Positions 1-6,194 of a stretch of 6,194 nt of DNA are shown here, one piece after another. The stretch's first letter is position 1, and each line of letters begins with the position of its first letter. The translations under genes and the position numbers were made by a program. The notes beneath the pieces were generated by a model. It was not told where the DNA came from. It saw only the letters and a list, made by a program, of their open reading frames with translations, and did no database searches. This stretch comes from Chloroflexota bacterium (lineage in GTDB: Bacteria > Chloroflexota > Limnocylindria > Limnocylindrales > CSP1-4): assembly GCA_021812735.1 (NCBI GenBank), contig JAKAMV010000629.1, positions 1 through 6,194 on the forward strand, read 5' to 3'.

Positions 1-587
1 TTGAGCGTCGCGCTGAGCTGCGCGAAGTTCAGCATCCAGTGGATCTTCCAGTGGCGGTCGTGCATGTCAATGGAGTCCTCAAGGAGGACTGCCAGGTCGG
101 CAAGTGTCAGGTCGGCCTTGCGGTCGAGCATGCTCTCGATATAGTCGAAGTTCCGCTGCATCTCGGGGACGAAGCGGGTCCGCCACCAGAAAGTGAAGTT
201 GCTGCCGTAGACCGGCAGCACGAGGCCCAGGTAGGCGCCGATCTTGCCGACGTACTCGTCGTCCTCGGGGACGATTGGGTTCGTCCGCAGGTTGTACTCC
301 TGGGTGTCGACGACGAGGCCCTTCTCGGCCGGGATGGCGGCCGTGTAGAGATACCCGTTGATGTTCTTGTAGATCCAGTCCGTCGCGAACGGCGTGCCGA
401 AACGGCGGAACATGTGGTCGCAGGAGAGCCACCACCCACCGATGTCCTCGTACATCGGGCTCAGCGGCTTGGGGCAGTGGAGATCGTCGAAGACCCAGAA
501 CAGGAGCTTCTCGGTCTCGGACGTCCACTCGATCGGGAACGACTCGTCCCCGAGGAACTGGCCAAGGACCTCTTCCTTCAGCGGCAC
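1..587 (-). CDS. PEP-utilising enzyme-like protein, N-terminal part (cut by left window edge)
   Basis: An open frame runs from a GTG start at 587 off the left edge without a stop, giving about 195 residues. GTG was chosen because GGAGGA lies 8 bases upstream and the protein begins there with a natural-looking N-terminus (MPLKEEVLGQFL). Visible motifs are FWVFDDLHCPKPLSP (30-44), GGWWLSCDHMFRRFGTPF (50-67) and KNINGYLYTAA (74-84), followed by a helical Trp/His-rich stretch ending in HWKIHWMLNFAQLS. From memory, this pattern (aromatic-D-x-x-H-x-P-x-P, WW, then NGYxY) matches the N-terminal domain of proteins annotated as PEP-utilising or PEP-synthase-like, which carry a C-terminal swivelling phosphohistidine domain. 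That catalytic part would lie outside the window, so the enzymatic role is inferred. The gene starts 52 bases after the TIM-barrel gene and probably belongs to the same operon. It could instead be an uncharacterised relative lacking the phosphotransfer domain. That the frame is coding is much surer than its function. Confidence 0.7.
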   Translation of the reverse strand, partial: MPLKEEVLGQFLGDESFPIEWTSETEKLLFWVFDDLHCPKPLSPMYEDIGGWWLSCDHMFRRFGTPFATDWIYKNINGYLYTAAIPAEKGLVVDTQEYNLRTNPIVPEDDEYVGKIGAYLGLVLPVYGSNFTFWWRTRFVPEMQRNFDYIESMLDRKADLTLADLAVLLEDSIDMHDRHWKIHWMLNFAQLSATL

Positions 588-595
588 GGTGCGCT

Positions 596-601
596 TCCTC
601 C
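596..601 (-). promoter_or_regulatory. Ribosome binding site fixing the GTG start at 587
   Basis: GGAGGA reads on the minus strand 8 bases before GTG. The frame stays open upstream of the GTG, but no other start there is paired with so strong a site, so this decides the start of the left-edge gene. Confidence 0.7.
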
Positions 602-639
602 GTTGGCCGGCGCTAGGCCGGAACTGCGTGGCATGCGGG

Positions 640-1467
640 CTAGGACGCCTTGGCGATCCTCTTGAACCGCTTCATGTTCTCGGTGATCGCGACCTCGGTG
701 GGCAGGCGCTCCATCGAGGATGCTCCGAAGAACCCGGCGACGCCGGTGGTGTGCGTGAGGACGTACTCCGCGTCCTCGGGCTCGGCGATGGGGCCACCAT
801 GGCACAGCACCAGGATGTCCGGGTTGACCGCGACGGCGGCGTCGCGGATGGCCTGCACGCGCTCGGCCGAGGCCTCGATTGTGAGCGCGGTCGTGGCGCC
901 GATCGCGCCCTTCGTGGTGAGGCCCATATGGGCGACGACGACGTCGGCGCCGGCCTTGGCCATCGCGGCCGCCTGCTCGGTGTCGAACACGTAGGGGGTG
1001 GTGAGCAGGCCGGCTTCGTGGGCCTGCCCGATCATGTCGACCTCGAGGCCGAAGCCCATCCCGGTCTCTTCGAGGTTCTGGCGGAACTGCCCGTCGCACA
1101 GGCCAACCGTCGGGAAGTTCTGCACACCTGAGAAGCCGACGCGCTTGACCTCCTCGAGAAAGACCGGCATGAGCCGGAATGGGTCGGTGCCGCAGACGCC
1201 TGCGAGAACCGGGGTCTCGCGGACGACCGGGAGGACCTCGCCCGCCATCTCCATCACGATCGCGTTGGCGTCCCCGTAGGGCATGCAGCCGGCGAGGGAG
1301 CCGCGGCCGGCCATCCGGTAGCGGCCCGAGTTGTAGATGATGATGAGGTCGGCTCCGCCTGCCTCGGCGCACTTCGCCGACAGGCCCGTGCCGGCGCCGG
1401 CGCCCATGATCACGCCGCCCTGGTCCACCGTCCGACGGAGCCGTGCGAGCGCCTGCTGCCCGTTCAT
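640..1467 (-). CDS. Phosphoenolpyruvate hydrolase-like TIM-barrel protein (PF09370 family)
   Basis: This is a complete 275-residue protein. It matches the family once called TIM-barrel signal transduction protein and now usually annotated phosphoenolpyruvate hydrolase-like. The same domain occurs in front of some sigma-54 activators and as the C-terminal half of plant Tm-1. Visible family motifs are [11 protein letters not shown] (22-32), [16 protein letters not shown] (45-60) with PYGDAN (63-68), GVCGTDPF (90-97), [10 protein letters not shown] (114-123), [12 protein letters not shown] (176-187), LCHGGPI (221-227) and [14 protein letters not shown] (245-258). These glycine-rich strand ends recur as in a beta/alpha barrel with a phosphate-binding C-terminal side. 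No signal peptide or membrane segment is seen, so it should be cytoplasmic. The ATG at 1467 follows GGAGGT (1480-1475) by 7 bases, and the gene starts 19 bases after the Tm-1-like gene. Family membership is firm. The named hydrolase activity is an annotation label and the true substrate is unknown. Confidence 0.9.
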   Translation of the reverse strand: MNGQQALARLRRTVDQGGVIMGAGAGTGLSAKCAEAGGADLIIIYNSGRYRMAGRGSLAGCMPYGDANAIVMEMAGEVLPVVRETPVLAGVCGTDPFRLMPVFLEEVKRVGFSGVQNFPTVGLCDGQFRQNLEETGMGFGLEVDMIGQAHEAGLLTTPYVFDTEQAAAMAKAGADVVVAHMGLTTKGAIGATTALTIEASAERVQAIRDAAVAVNPDILVLCHGGPIAEPEDAEYVLTHTTGVAGFFGASSMERLPTEVAITENMKRFKRIAKAS

Positions 1468-1486
1468 GTTTAGGACCTCCTTGTCC

Positions 1487-2713
1487 CTATGCTTGCTTCG
1501 CCCAGGCGCGGTAGTGCGCGTCGAGCTTGTCGGCCATGGCCGTCGCGAAGGCGGGATCGTTGATGTCAGTCGCCATCTCGACCAGTTCGATGTCGGGGCG
1601 CAGGCCCCCCTTCAGCTCGCGCACCAGCGCGACGTCCGCGGCAGGGTCGTAGAACGGCCCGCCCGGGGTCGCAATCATCGAGACGCCACCAAGCGGAATG
1701 AAGACGGTCAGGGGTCCGCGGGCCGCGTTGAGCTTGCGGGCGATCGTCCGCCCGAGCTCGGCGCACTCCTCCTCAGTGGTCCGCATCAGCGTCACCGTGG
1801 CGTTGTGGACGTACAGGTTGCGCTCGCTGAACTGCGCAGGCACGGTGTCGCGGGGGCCGAAGTTGCACATGTCGAGGGCACCGAGCGACACGACTTGCGG
1901 GATACCGAGGGCGCCCGCCATCTCGAGCCGGTCCGGACCCGCGGACAGGACGCCGCCCACCAGTTCGTCTACGAGCTCGGTGGTGGTGGCGTCGAGCACG
2001 CCGGTGATGAAGCCCGCCTGCATGAGGGCTTCCATGGATCGGCCGCCAGAACCCGTGGCGTGGAAAACCAGGACCTCGTAGCCCAGCGCCTCGAGCCGCT
2101 CGCGGGCGGTCGTCACGCAGGGGGTGGTCACGCCGAACATCGTGGCGCCGATCAGGGGCTTCTTGGGGATTCGGGAGACGAAGCCGTCGGTGACGCGGGC
2201 CATGCCGGCGATGGCGGCGGCGGCGTTGGTCAGGATCTTCTCCGACACGCCGTTGATGCCGGCGATGTCAACCACGGAATACAGCATCGCGATGTCCGAA
2301 GTGCCGACGTACGGCCTGGTGTCGCCCGAGGCCATGGTGGACACGATCAGCTTGGGCACGCCCACGGGCAGCGCCTGCATAGCCGCCGCTGCGATCGACG
2401 ATCCCCCCGAGCCGCCGATGCTCAGGATGCCGTGCAGCCTTCCCTCGGCGTGGAGGCGCTTGACGACCTCGGTCGCGCCCCGCGTCATGGCGGCTACGGC
2501 GGGGCCCCGGTCGTGGGCAGCGGCAAGCGCCGCGCGGTCCTCGCCGGCGGCGGCGGCAACCTGGTCCGCCGTGATGTCCGCACTGCTCGAGTCGCTCATC
2601 ACGCCGGCATCGACCACGAGGACGTCGCAGCCACTTTCGCGGACGCGGTCGCGCAGGAACTCGTACTCGGGACCCTTCGTGTCCAGGGTGCCGAGGAGGA
2701 CGACGCTCGCCAT
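1487..2713 (-). CDS. Tm-1-like ATP-binding domain protein (UPF0261)
   Basis: This complete 408-residue protein belongs to the UPF0261 / Tm-1-like ATP-binding family. The tomato member's N-terminal half binds ATP and blocks tobamovirus replication; the bacterial role is not established. Visible landmarks are [17 protein letters not shown] at the N-terminus (4-20), VVDAGV (33-38), the glycine-rich loop [11 protein letters not shown] (98-108), the conserved [17 protein letters not shown] (125-141), VDIAGIN (148-154) and [12 protein letters not shown] (217-228). The glycine loops after beta strands are the likely nucleotide contacts. Length fits a stand-alone UPF0261 protein, and there is no signal peptide. 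The ATG at 2713 follows AGGAGG by 8 bases, and only 12 bases separate it from the LivF gene. It is followed directly by the TIM-barrel partner. It probably acts in the cytoplasm on the substrate delivered by the upstream importer, perhaps in an ATP-dependent step; that is inference from position. Confidence 0.93.
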   Translation of the reverse strand: MASVVLLGTLDTKGPEYEFLRDRVRESGCDVLVVDAGVMSDSSSADITADQVAAAAGEDRAALAAAHDRGPAVAAMTRGATEVVKRLHAEGRLHGILSIGGSGGSSIAAAAMQALPVGVPKLIVSTMASGDTRPYVGTSDIAMLYSVVDIAGINGVSEKILTNAAAAIAGMARVTDGFVSRIPKKPLIGATMFGVTTPCVTTARERLEALGYEVLVFHATGSGGRSMEALMQAGFITGVLDATTTELVDELVGGVLSAGPDRLEMAGALGIPQVVSLGALDMCNFGPRDTVPAQFSERNLYVHNATVTLMRTTEEECAELGRTIARKLNAARGPLTVFIPLGGVSMIATPGGPFYDPAADVALVRELKGGLRPDIELVEMATDINDPAFATAMADKLDAHYRAWAKQA

Positions 2714-2721
2714 GAGGGATG

Positions 2722-2728
2722 CCTCCTA
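2722..2728 (-). promoter_or_regulatory. Ribosome binding site overlapping the LivF stop codon (TAGGAGG)
   Basis: The TAG stop of the LivF-type gene forms the first bases of TAGGAGG, the ribosome binding site of the Tm-1-like gene, 8 bases before its ATG. Ribosomes ending LivF therefore finish on the next initiation site, which ties enzyme synthesis to transporter synthesis. Confidence 0.7.
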
Positions 2729-3544
2729 GGTGCTCGGGGCCGGTGCGGCTGGAGTGTCGATGCGCTCGATGTGCGTGCTGACCCCGAGGTACCGGCGCTG
2801 GGTGGCCTCGTCGCTGGCCAGCTCGGCCGACGTCGTCTCGAGGGCGATCGTGCCCGTGACCATGATCGCGATGCGCTCCGACACGGAGGTCGCGACGCCC
2901 AGGTTCTGCTCGACGAGGAGCAGCGCGACGCCCTCGCGGGCCAGGTTGTGGAGCGTCCCGATCATGTGCTCGACGACGATCGGCGCCAGGCCCTCGGACG
3001 GCTCGTCCATGATCAGGAGCCGGGGATTGAGCAACAGGGCGCGGGCTATGGCCAGCATCTGCTGCTCCCCGCCGGACAGCTGGGTGCCGCCATTGCGGCG
3101 GCGCGCCTGGAGCGACGGGAAAAGCTCGTAGATCTTCTTGATCGTCCAGCCTCCGCCACCGCGGCGCGCCACCATGCGCAGGTGCTCCTCCACGGACAGG
3201 GAGGCGAACACGCGGCGGCCCTGCGGCACGTAGCCGATGCCGGACCGAGCGATCTCGTGCGGCTTCAGCCCCACCAACTCGTGGCCGTGCAGCTTGACCG
3301 ACCCGCCGAACGCCGGCACCAGGCCGGTGATCGCGTTGCACAGCGTGGACTTGCCCATGCCGTTGCGGCCGATGAGCGAGAGCGGACGCCGATTGACGAT
3401 TAGGTCCACGCCCTGGAGGACGTGGCTCTGGCCGTAGCGGACGTCAAGCCCCGAGATTTCCAGGACGGGCGCGGTCGCCGCCGGCTCGGGGTGGTCTGCG
3501 GACTCGGCGGGACCGTCGGGCCGCGGGATCAGCGGCTCAGCCAT
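2726..3544 (-). CDS. livF: Branched-chain amino acid-type ABC transporter ATP-binding protein LivF
   Basis: This is one of the two cytoplasmic ATPases that power the HAAT-type importer, hydrolysing ATP at the LivH/LivM permeases. The 272-residue protein shows Walker A GRNGMGKST (59-67), the Q-loop in YVPQGRRVF (Q108), signature LSGGEQQ (156-162), Walker B LLIMDE (176-181) with catalytic E181, and VEQN (211-214). Gln in place of the usual switch His is normal for LivF and helps separate it from LivG. It exceeds the usual ~235 residues because of a Pro/Ala/Glu-rich N-terminal extension of about 26 residues and a Pro/Ala-rich tail (TPAAPAPST). The ATG at 3544 lies inside the end of the LivG gene (8-base overlap, ATGGCTGA) and is preceded by GGGAGGG. 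No later start with a good site precedes the nucleotide-binding core. The substrate may not be a branched-chain amino acid. Confidence 0.94.
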   Translation of the reverse strand: MAEPLIPRPDGPAESADHPEPAATAPVLEISGLDVRYGQSHVLQGVDLIVNRRPLSLIGRNGMGKSTLCNAITGLVPAFGGSVKLHGHELVGLKPHEIARSGIGYVPQGRRVFASLSVEEHLRMVARRGGGGWTIKKIYELFPSLQARRRNGGTQLSGGEQQMLAIARALLLNPRLLIMDEPSEGLAPIVVEHMIGTLHNLAREGVALLLVEQNLGVATSVSERIAIMVTGTIALETTSAELASDEATQRRYLGVSTHIERIDTPAAPAPST

Positions 3545-4322
3545 GGCGCCCTCCCACAGCGTGTCCCAGGTAGATGTCCTGGACGGTCCGGTTGCTCTGG
3601 ATCTCTTCGGGATCGCCTTCGACGAGTGGCGTTCCCTCGGCCATCACCGTGACGCGGTCGGCCACCGCGAGCGCGACGTCCATGTCGTGCTCGACGATGA
3701 CGACGGTGATGTCCCGCGGCAGGCGCTTGATCAGGTCGGTGAGGGTGATGCGCTCGGCCCGCGAGAGTCCGGCGGCCGGCTCGTCGAGCATCAGCAGCCG
3801 CGGGCTCCCGGCGAGCGCCATGCCCACCTCGAGCTGGCGCTGCTGGCCGTGCGACAGGGAGCCCACGGCGGTCTGGAGGTCGGCCGCGAGGCCCACCGCC
3901 TCGGCGATCTCGGCGGCGCGGACCCGCGAGCGATCGTCTGGCTTGGGGCGGAGCGGAGAGAACCTTCCCCCGCTCGCACCGCGGATGGCAAGGAACAGGC
4001 TCTGGGCCACGGTCAGACCCATGAACAGCTGTGAGGTCTGGTACGTGCGGCAGACGCCGAGCCGCGTGCGTGCGTACGGGGCAAGGCGGGTGACGTCCGT
4101 CCCGAACAGCTCGACGCTGCCAGAGGTGGGCGGGAAGTCGCCTGCGACCACGTTGAACAGGGTGGTCTTGCCAGCCCCGTTTGGACCGAGGATCGCTCGA
4201 CGCTCGCCCGCGGCCACCTCCATGCTGACGTCGTGCAGCGCCTGGAGGGCGCCGAAGCGCCGTCCCACACCCTGCAGGCGCAGTGCGGGGACGGGCGCTC
4301 CGGCTGCCATCCGATCGGTCAC
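3537..4322 (-). CDS. livG: Branched-chain amino acid-type ABC transporter ATP-binding protein LivG
   Basis: This is the second ATPase of the importer, expected to pair with LivF under the permease dimer. The 261-residue protein, close to family length, has Walker A GPNGAGKTT (46-54), the Q-loop region CRTYQTSQLF (Q95) typical of LivG, signature LSHGQQRQ (156-163), Walker B LLMLDE (176-181) with catalytic E181, and the switch histidine in VEHDM (H212). The insertion between Q-loop and signature, which LivG proteins carry, is present. The start is taken as GTG at 4322, which overlaps the TGA of the binding-protein gene (GTGA). It has no clear ribosome binding site, so it probably depends on ribosomes finishing the upstream gene. 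An ATG four codons later (4310) is a possible alternative start and would shorten the protein by only four residues. Confidence 0.94.
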   Translation of the reverse strand: MTDRMAAGAPVPALRLQGVGRRFGALQALHDVSMEVAAGERRAILGPNGAGKTTLFNVVAGDFPPTSGSVELFGTDVTRLAPYARTRLGVCRTYQTSQLFMGLTVAQSLFLAIRGASGGRFSPLRPKPDDRSRVRAAEIAEAVGLAADLQTAVGSLSHGQQRQLEVGMALAGSPRLLMLDEPAAGLSRAERITLTDLIKRLPRDITVVIVEHDMDVALAVADRVTVMAEGTPLVEGDPEEIQSNRTVQDIYLGHAVGGRHG

Positions 4323-5605
4323 GGGCAGGCGGGGAAGTCCCGGCTGACGGGCTGGGCGAGGTAGGGGCTGCTGGCGCCGAGACCGAGGGTCTGGTCGACG
4401 TTGTCAGCCTTGGTGATGACGTTGTTCTGGAGGCTGCCGTCGGCGGCCTTCTGCACTTCGGTCACATAGTTGGAGCTGATTGCCTGGCGATTGGCATCGA
4501 GCTTGACGTGGCCTGTCGGACCGTCGAACTCGACCTTCGCCAGGGCGGCCATGAAGGAGGCCTGCTTGCCGCTAAGGTCGCCCTTGACCGCCTGGAGGCC
4601 CTTGATCACGCCGACGGTCTCGTTGTAGTAGCTGAGGGCGAACAGACCCGGGAAGGGCAGGCCGTCCTTGAACTCCTTGTGGTACTCGGCCACGTAGTCG
4701 AGCCATGCCTTGTCGGTCGCGGTGTCGGCCGTGGGACCGGCGGCAATCGTGCCGGCCAGGATGTCCTGGAAGGCGCCCTTGGTTGCGAGAACGCTCTGGT
4801 CCACGGTAATCGAGCCGCCGATGAACTTGGCCTTGCCGCCGGCCTGGTTGTACTGGGTGAAGAAGTTCACCGCGTCCGAGCCGCCGAGGGCCACGTAGAT
4901 CGCGTCGATGCCGGAGGTCGGCAGGTTGGACACGACCGACGAGTAGTCCTTGGTGCCGAGCGGGACCCAGTTCTTCTGGACGACGTGGCCGCCCGCCGCG
5001 CAGAACTCGTACATGAAGCCGCCGACCTGGGTGTACGGGAACGAGTAGTCCTCCGCCACCAGGGCGACGTTCTTGTAGCCCTTCTTGTCGAAGGCGTATT
5101 TGCCCAGGCCGGCCATCCACTGCGCCCCGTCGGTGGAGAAGCGGAAGAAGTTGGGGGCCGGCGCGCGGAACGTGGTGTCCTGGGCCGCGGAGGATCCGTT
5201 CACGAACGTCTTGTCCGGGACGGTCTTGGCGTAGTCCTTGATCGCGAGGCCCTCGTCACCGGAGAGGGGGCCGATCAGGATGTCTACATTGTTCTGCTCG
5301 ATGAGCTTCTTGGCCTTCTCCAGTGCAACGGCCGGAGTGGCGTCGGAGCCCTCCTTCAGCAGTTGAACCTGGAAGCCGTCGAACTGCCAGTTGCCGTTGT
5401 CGAGCTTCTTGCCCATCGTGGACAGGGCCTGCTCGATTCCGCGGAACCCGTCCTGGCCGGGCACCGCGAACGGGCCCTCGAGCGTGGCGAGTCCACCTAT
5501 CTTGATGATCTTGTCGCCTGCAGCCGACCCGCCGCACCCGGCGGCGGCGATCGACGCTACGAACATCAGCCCAACGAGCCCACGGCCCGTCCTAGCTCCG
5601 AACAT
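4319..5605 (-). CDS. ABC transporter substrate-binding lipoprotein, LivJ/LivK type (Peripla_BP_6)
   Basis: This extracytoplasmic receptor captures the substrate and hands it to the LivH/LivM permease. The 428-residue protein starts with a lipoprotein signal peptide: arginines at 5 and 8, a hydrophobic stretch at about 10-22, then AAGC with Cys24 as the lipidated residue, followed by a GGS linker. The -3 lipobox position is Ala rather than Leu, which is tolerated. The mature part opens with KIGGLATLEGPFAVPGQDG, the first strand and ligand loop of type I periplasmic-binding folds. LIGPLSGDEG and FVNGSSAAQDTTF follow, corresponding to ligand-contacting loops in LivJ relatives. ATG 5605 is preferred over an in-frame GTG at 5632 because AGGAGG sits 4 bases before it and the signal peptide then begins properly. 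The ligand cannot be read from sequence. The family takes branched-chain amino acids, amides, urea and aromatic acids, and the downstream genes suggest a non-standard ligand. Confidence 0.93.
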   Translation of the reverse strand: MFGARTGRGLVGLMFVASIAAAGCGGSAAGDKIIKIGGLATLEGPFAVPGQDGFRGIEQALSTMGKKLDNGNWQFDGFQVQLLKEGSDATPAVALEKAKKLIEQNNVDILIGPLSGDEGLAIKDYAKTVPDKTFVNGSSAAQDTTFRAPAPNFFRFSTDGAQWMAGLGKYAFDKKGYKNVALVAEDYSFPYTQVGGFMYEFCAAGGHVVQKNWVPLGTKDYSSVVSNLPTSGIDAIYVALGGSDAVNFFTQYNQAGGKAKFIGGSITVDQSVLATKGAFQDILAGTIAAGPTADTATDKAWLDYVAEYHKEFKDGLPFPGLFALSYYNETVGVIKGLQAVKGDLSGKQASFMAALAKVEFDGPTGHVKLDANRQAISSNYVTEVQKAADGSLQNNVITKADNVDQTLGLGASSPYLAQPVSRDFPACP

Positions 5606-5657
5606 CAGTCCTCCTCGCTGCGATGGCTGCACCCAAGCAGAGCGGGTGCGGCTCCAC
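5592..5657 (-). other. Possible 21-codon leader ORF before the binding-protein gene
   Basis: In the 93-base gap, a GTG at 5657 lies 3 bases after a perfect AAGGAGGT (5668-5661). It opens a 21-residue frame ending at a TAG that lies inside the first codons of the binding-protein gene. The spacing is shorter than ideal and the peptide has no recognisable motif, so it may be chance. If translated, it would overlap the real start in another frame and could modulate its use. Confidence 0.2.
5610..5615 (-). promoter_or_regulatory. Ribosome binding site fixing the binding-protein start at 5605
   Basis: AGGAGG, within GAGGAGGA, lies 4 bases before ATG 5605. The alternative in-frame GTG at 5632 has no comparable site, so this supports the shorter protein with a proper lipoprotein signal. 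Two more purine-rich GGAGG runs occur further upstream in the same gap, near 5661-5668 and 5684-5694. The gap shows no obvious hairpin followed by a T run. Confidence 0.7.
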
Positions 5658-5698
5658 GCGACCTCCTTCGCCTCTGTTCGGGTTCCTCCTCCTGCGCT

Positions 5699-6194
5699 CT
5701 AGCTGCCGGTCGGGACGTCGTCGCCCGCGATCACGGGGGCGTCGGGCGGCTGGGCCACGGGGGCGGGCACGAGGCCCGCTTCGACCGCGAGGGGATCGAC
5801 GGCACGCCGCCGAGCCCCGGAGCGGTGGGTGACCGCCCGGTAGGCACGATCGGCGAGGCCGACGATGCCGTTGGGTGCGACGAGGACGATGACCACGAAA
5901 CCGAGGCCGACGAGCGTGTTGAACCGCTCGTCGAACGAGAAGCCTGCGATCGTCACGCTGCTGGCGAACACCTTGATCAGCGTGTAAAGGACTGCTCCGA
6001 CGAAGGCGCCGATCGGGTAGCCGAGGCCCCCGATGACCGCGACGATCAGGACCTCGATGGTCCGGTTGAGGTCTAGGATGCCGGGCGAGATGTTGCCGCG
6101 GTACCAGGCCCCCAGGACGCCGGAGATGCCGGCGACGAAGCCGCCGATGCCGAACAGCGCCACGCGGTGGGCACCCACTCGGTAACCCAGCGCG
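5699..6194 (-). CDS. livM: Branched-chain amino acid-type ABC transporter permease LivM, C-terminal part (cut by right window edge)
   Basis: The frame enters from the right edge and ends at TAG 5701-5699, giving about 164 residues of the C-terminus. It is a membrane permease subunit forming the translocation path with LivH. The visible sequence starts in the ALGYRVGAHRVALF region, the cytoplasmic coupling segment common to LivM. A hydrophobic helix follows (ALFGIGGFVAGISGVLGAWY), then the LivM hallmark IEVLIVAVIGGLGYPIGAF leading into VGAVLYTLIKVF, and a last helix with GFVVIVLVAPNGIVGLADR, the family's usual ending. After it comes a cytoplasmic tail of about 45 residues, rich in Arg then Pro/Ala. 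A GTG at 6178 is internal and not the start, because the frame continues to the edge with conserved sequence. The gene is first in the visible part of the operon, 93 bases before the binding-protein gene. LivH is not in the window and is expected further upstream. Confidence 0.93.
   Translation of the reverse strand, partial: ALGYRVGAHRVALFGIGGFVAGISGVLGAWYRGNISPGILDLNRTIEVLIVAVIGGLGYPIGAFVGAVLYTLIKVFASSVTIAGFSFDERFNTLVGLGFVVIVLVAPNGIVGLADRAYRAVTHRSGARRRAVDPLAVEAGLVPAPVAQPPDAPVIAGDDVPTGS

Noticed and set aside
211..214. Residues 211-214 of LivF (VEQN): missing switch histidine considered as a defect
   Set aside because: LivF proteins normally carry Gln at this position, so it is family-typical and not damage. 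Positions here are residues, not bases.
79..528. Minus-strand ATG-started frames of 149 and 110 codons at the left end
   Set aside because: They lie in other frames inside the longer GTG-started gene (587 to the edge), have Arg/Pro/Ser-biased translations and no ribosome binding sites of note.
607..621. Inverted repeat CCGGC-GCTAG-GCCGG between the TIM-barrel gene and the left-edge gene, considered as a terminator
   Set aside because: The stem is only 5 base pairs, there is no T run after it, and short GC palindromes are expected by chance at this base composition.
39..665. A 208-codon plus-strand frame at the left end
   Set aside because: It is antisense to the minus-strand PEP-utilising-like gene, which has a ribosome binding site and conserved-looking aromatic motifs; the plus-strand product has none.
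1337..3403. A 688-codon open frame on the plus strand opposite the TIM-barrel, Tm-1-like and LivF genes
   Set aside because: It runs antisense across three clearly recognisable genes, its translation is low-complexity Arg/Gly/His/Asp-rich with no motif, and such frames are common opposite GC-rich coding sequence.
5606..5632. Upstream GTG start (5632) for the binding protein
   Set aside because: It adds nine residues before the signal peptide and has no good ribosome binding site, while ATG 5605 has AGGAGG just upstream.
4283..6076. A 597-codon open frame on the plus strand opposite the binding-protein and LivM genes
   Set aside because: Same reason: antisense to conserved genes, composition biased to Val/Glu/Gly/Arg, no recognisable domain.

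Overview
This GC-rich window is a segment of one bacterial operon. All seven genes are on the minus strand, so transcription runs from the right edge (6194) to the left edge (1). High G+C, G/C-ending codons, GTG starts, strong GGAGG-type ribosome binding sites and long spurious open frames on the opposite strand fit a high-GC bacterium. An actinobacterium is my best guess, but no marker gene proves it. There is no RNA gene, mobile element, CRISPR array or major repeat.

Layout in transcription order: (1) 6194-5699, C-terminal part of a LivM-type permease, cut by the right edge. (2) 5605-4319, a lipoprotein substrate-binding protein of the LivJ/LivK (Peripla_BP_6) type. (3) 4322-3537, a LivG-type ATPase. 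(4) 3544-2726, a LivF-type ATPase. (5) 2713-1487, a Tm-1-like ATP-binding protein (UPF0261). (6) 1467-640, a TIM-barrel protein of the phosphoenolpyruvate-hydrolase-like family (PF09370). (7) 587-1, the N-terminal ~195 residues of a protein resembling PEP-utilising (PEP synthase / mobile-domain) enzymes, cut by the left edge. Genes overlap by 4 and 8 bases or lie 12, 19, 52 and 93 bases apart. No terminator-like structure was seen between them, so one transcript is likely. A LivH permease and the promoter are expected beyond the right edge.

Genes 1-4 form a branched-chain-amino-acid-type (HAAT) ABC importer, a family that also carries amides, aromatic acids and other small organic molecules. 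Genes 5-7 look like soluble enzymes acting on what is imported. The main point of interest is that genes 5 and 6 correspond, in the same order, to the two halves of the tomato antiviral protein Tm-1, a fusion of a UPF0261 ATP-binding domain and a TIM barrel. Here they are separate neighbouring genes, followed by a PEP-utilising-like protein. This suggests an uncharacterised ATP- or PEP-dependent activation or breakdown pathway for the imported substrate. The substrate cannot be named from this sequence.
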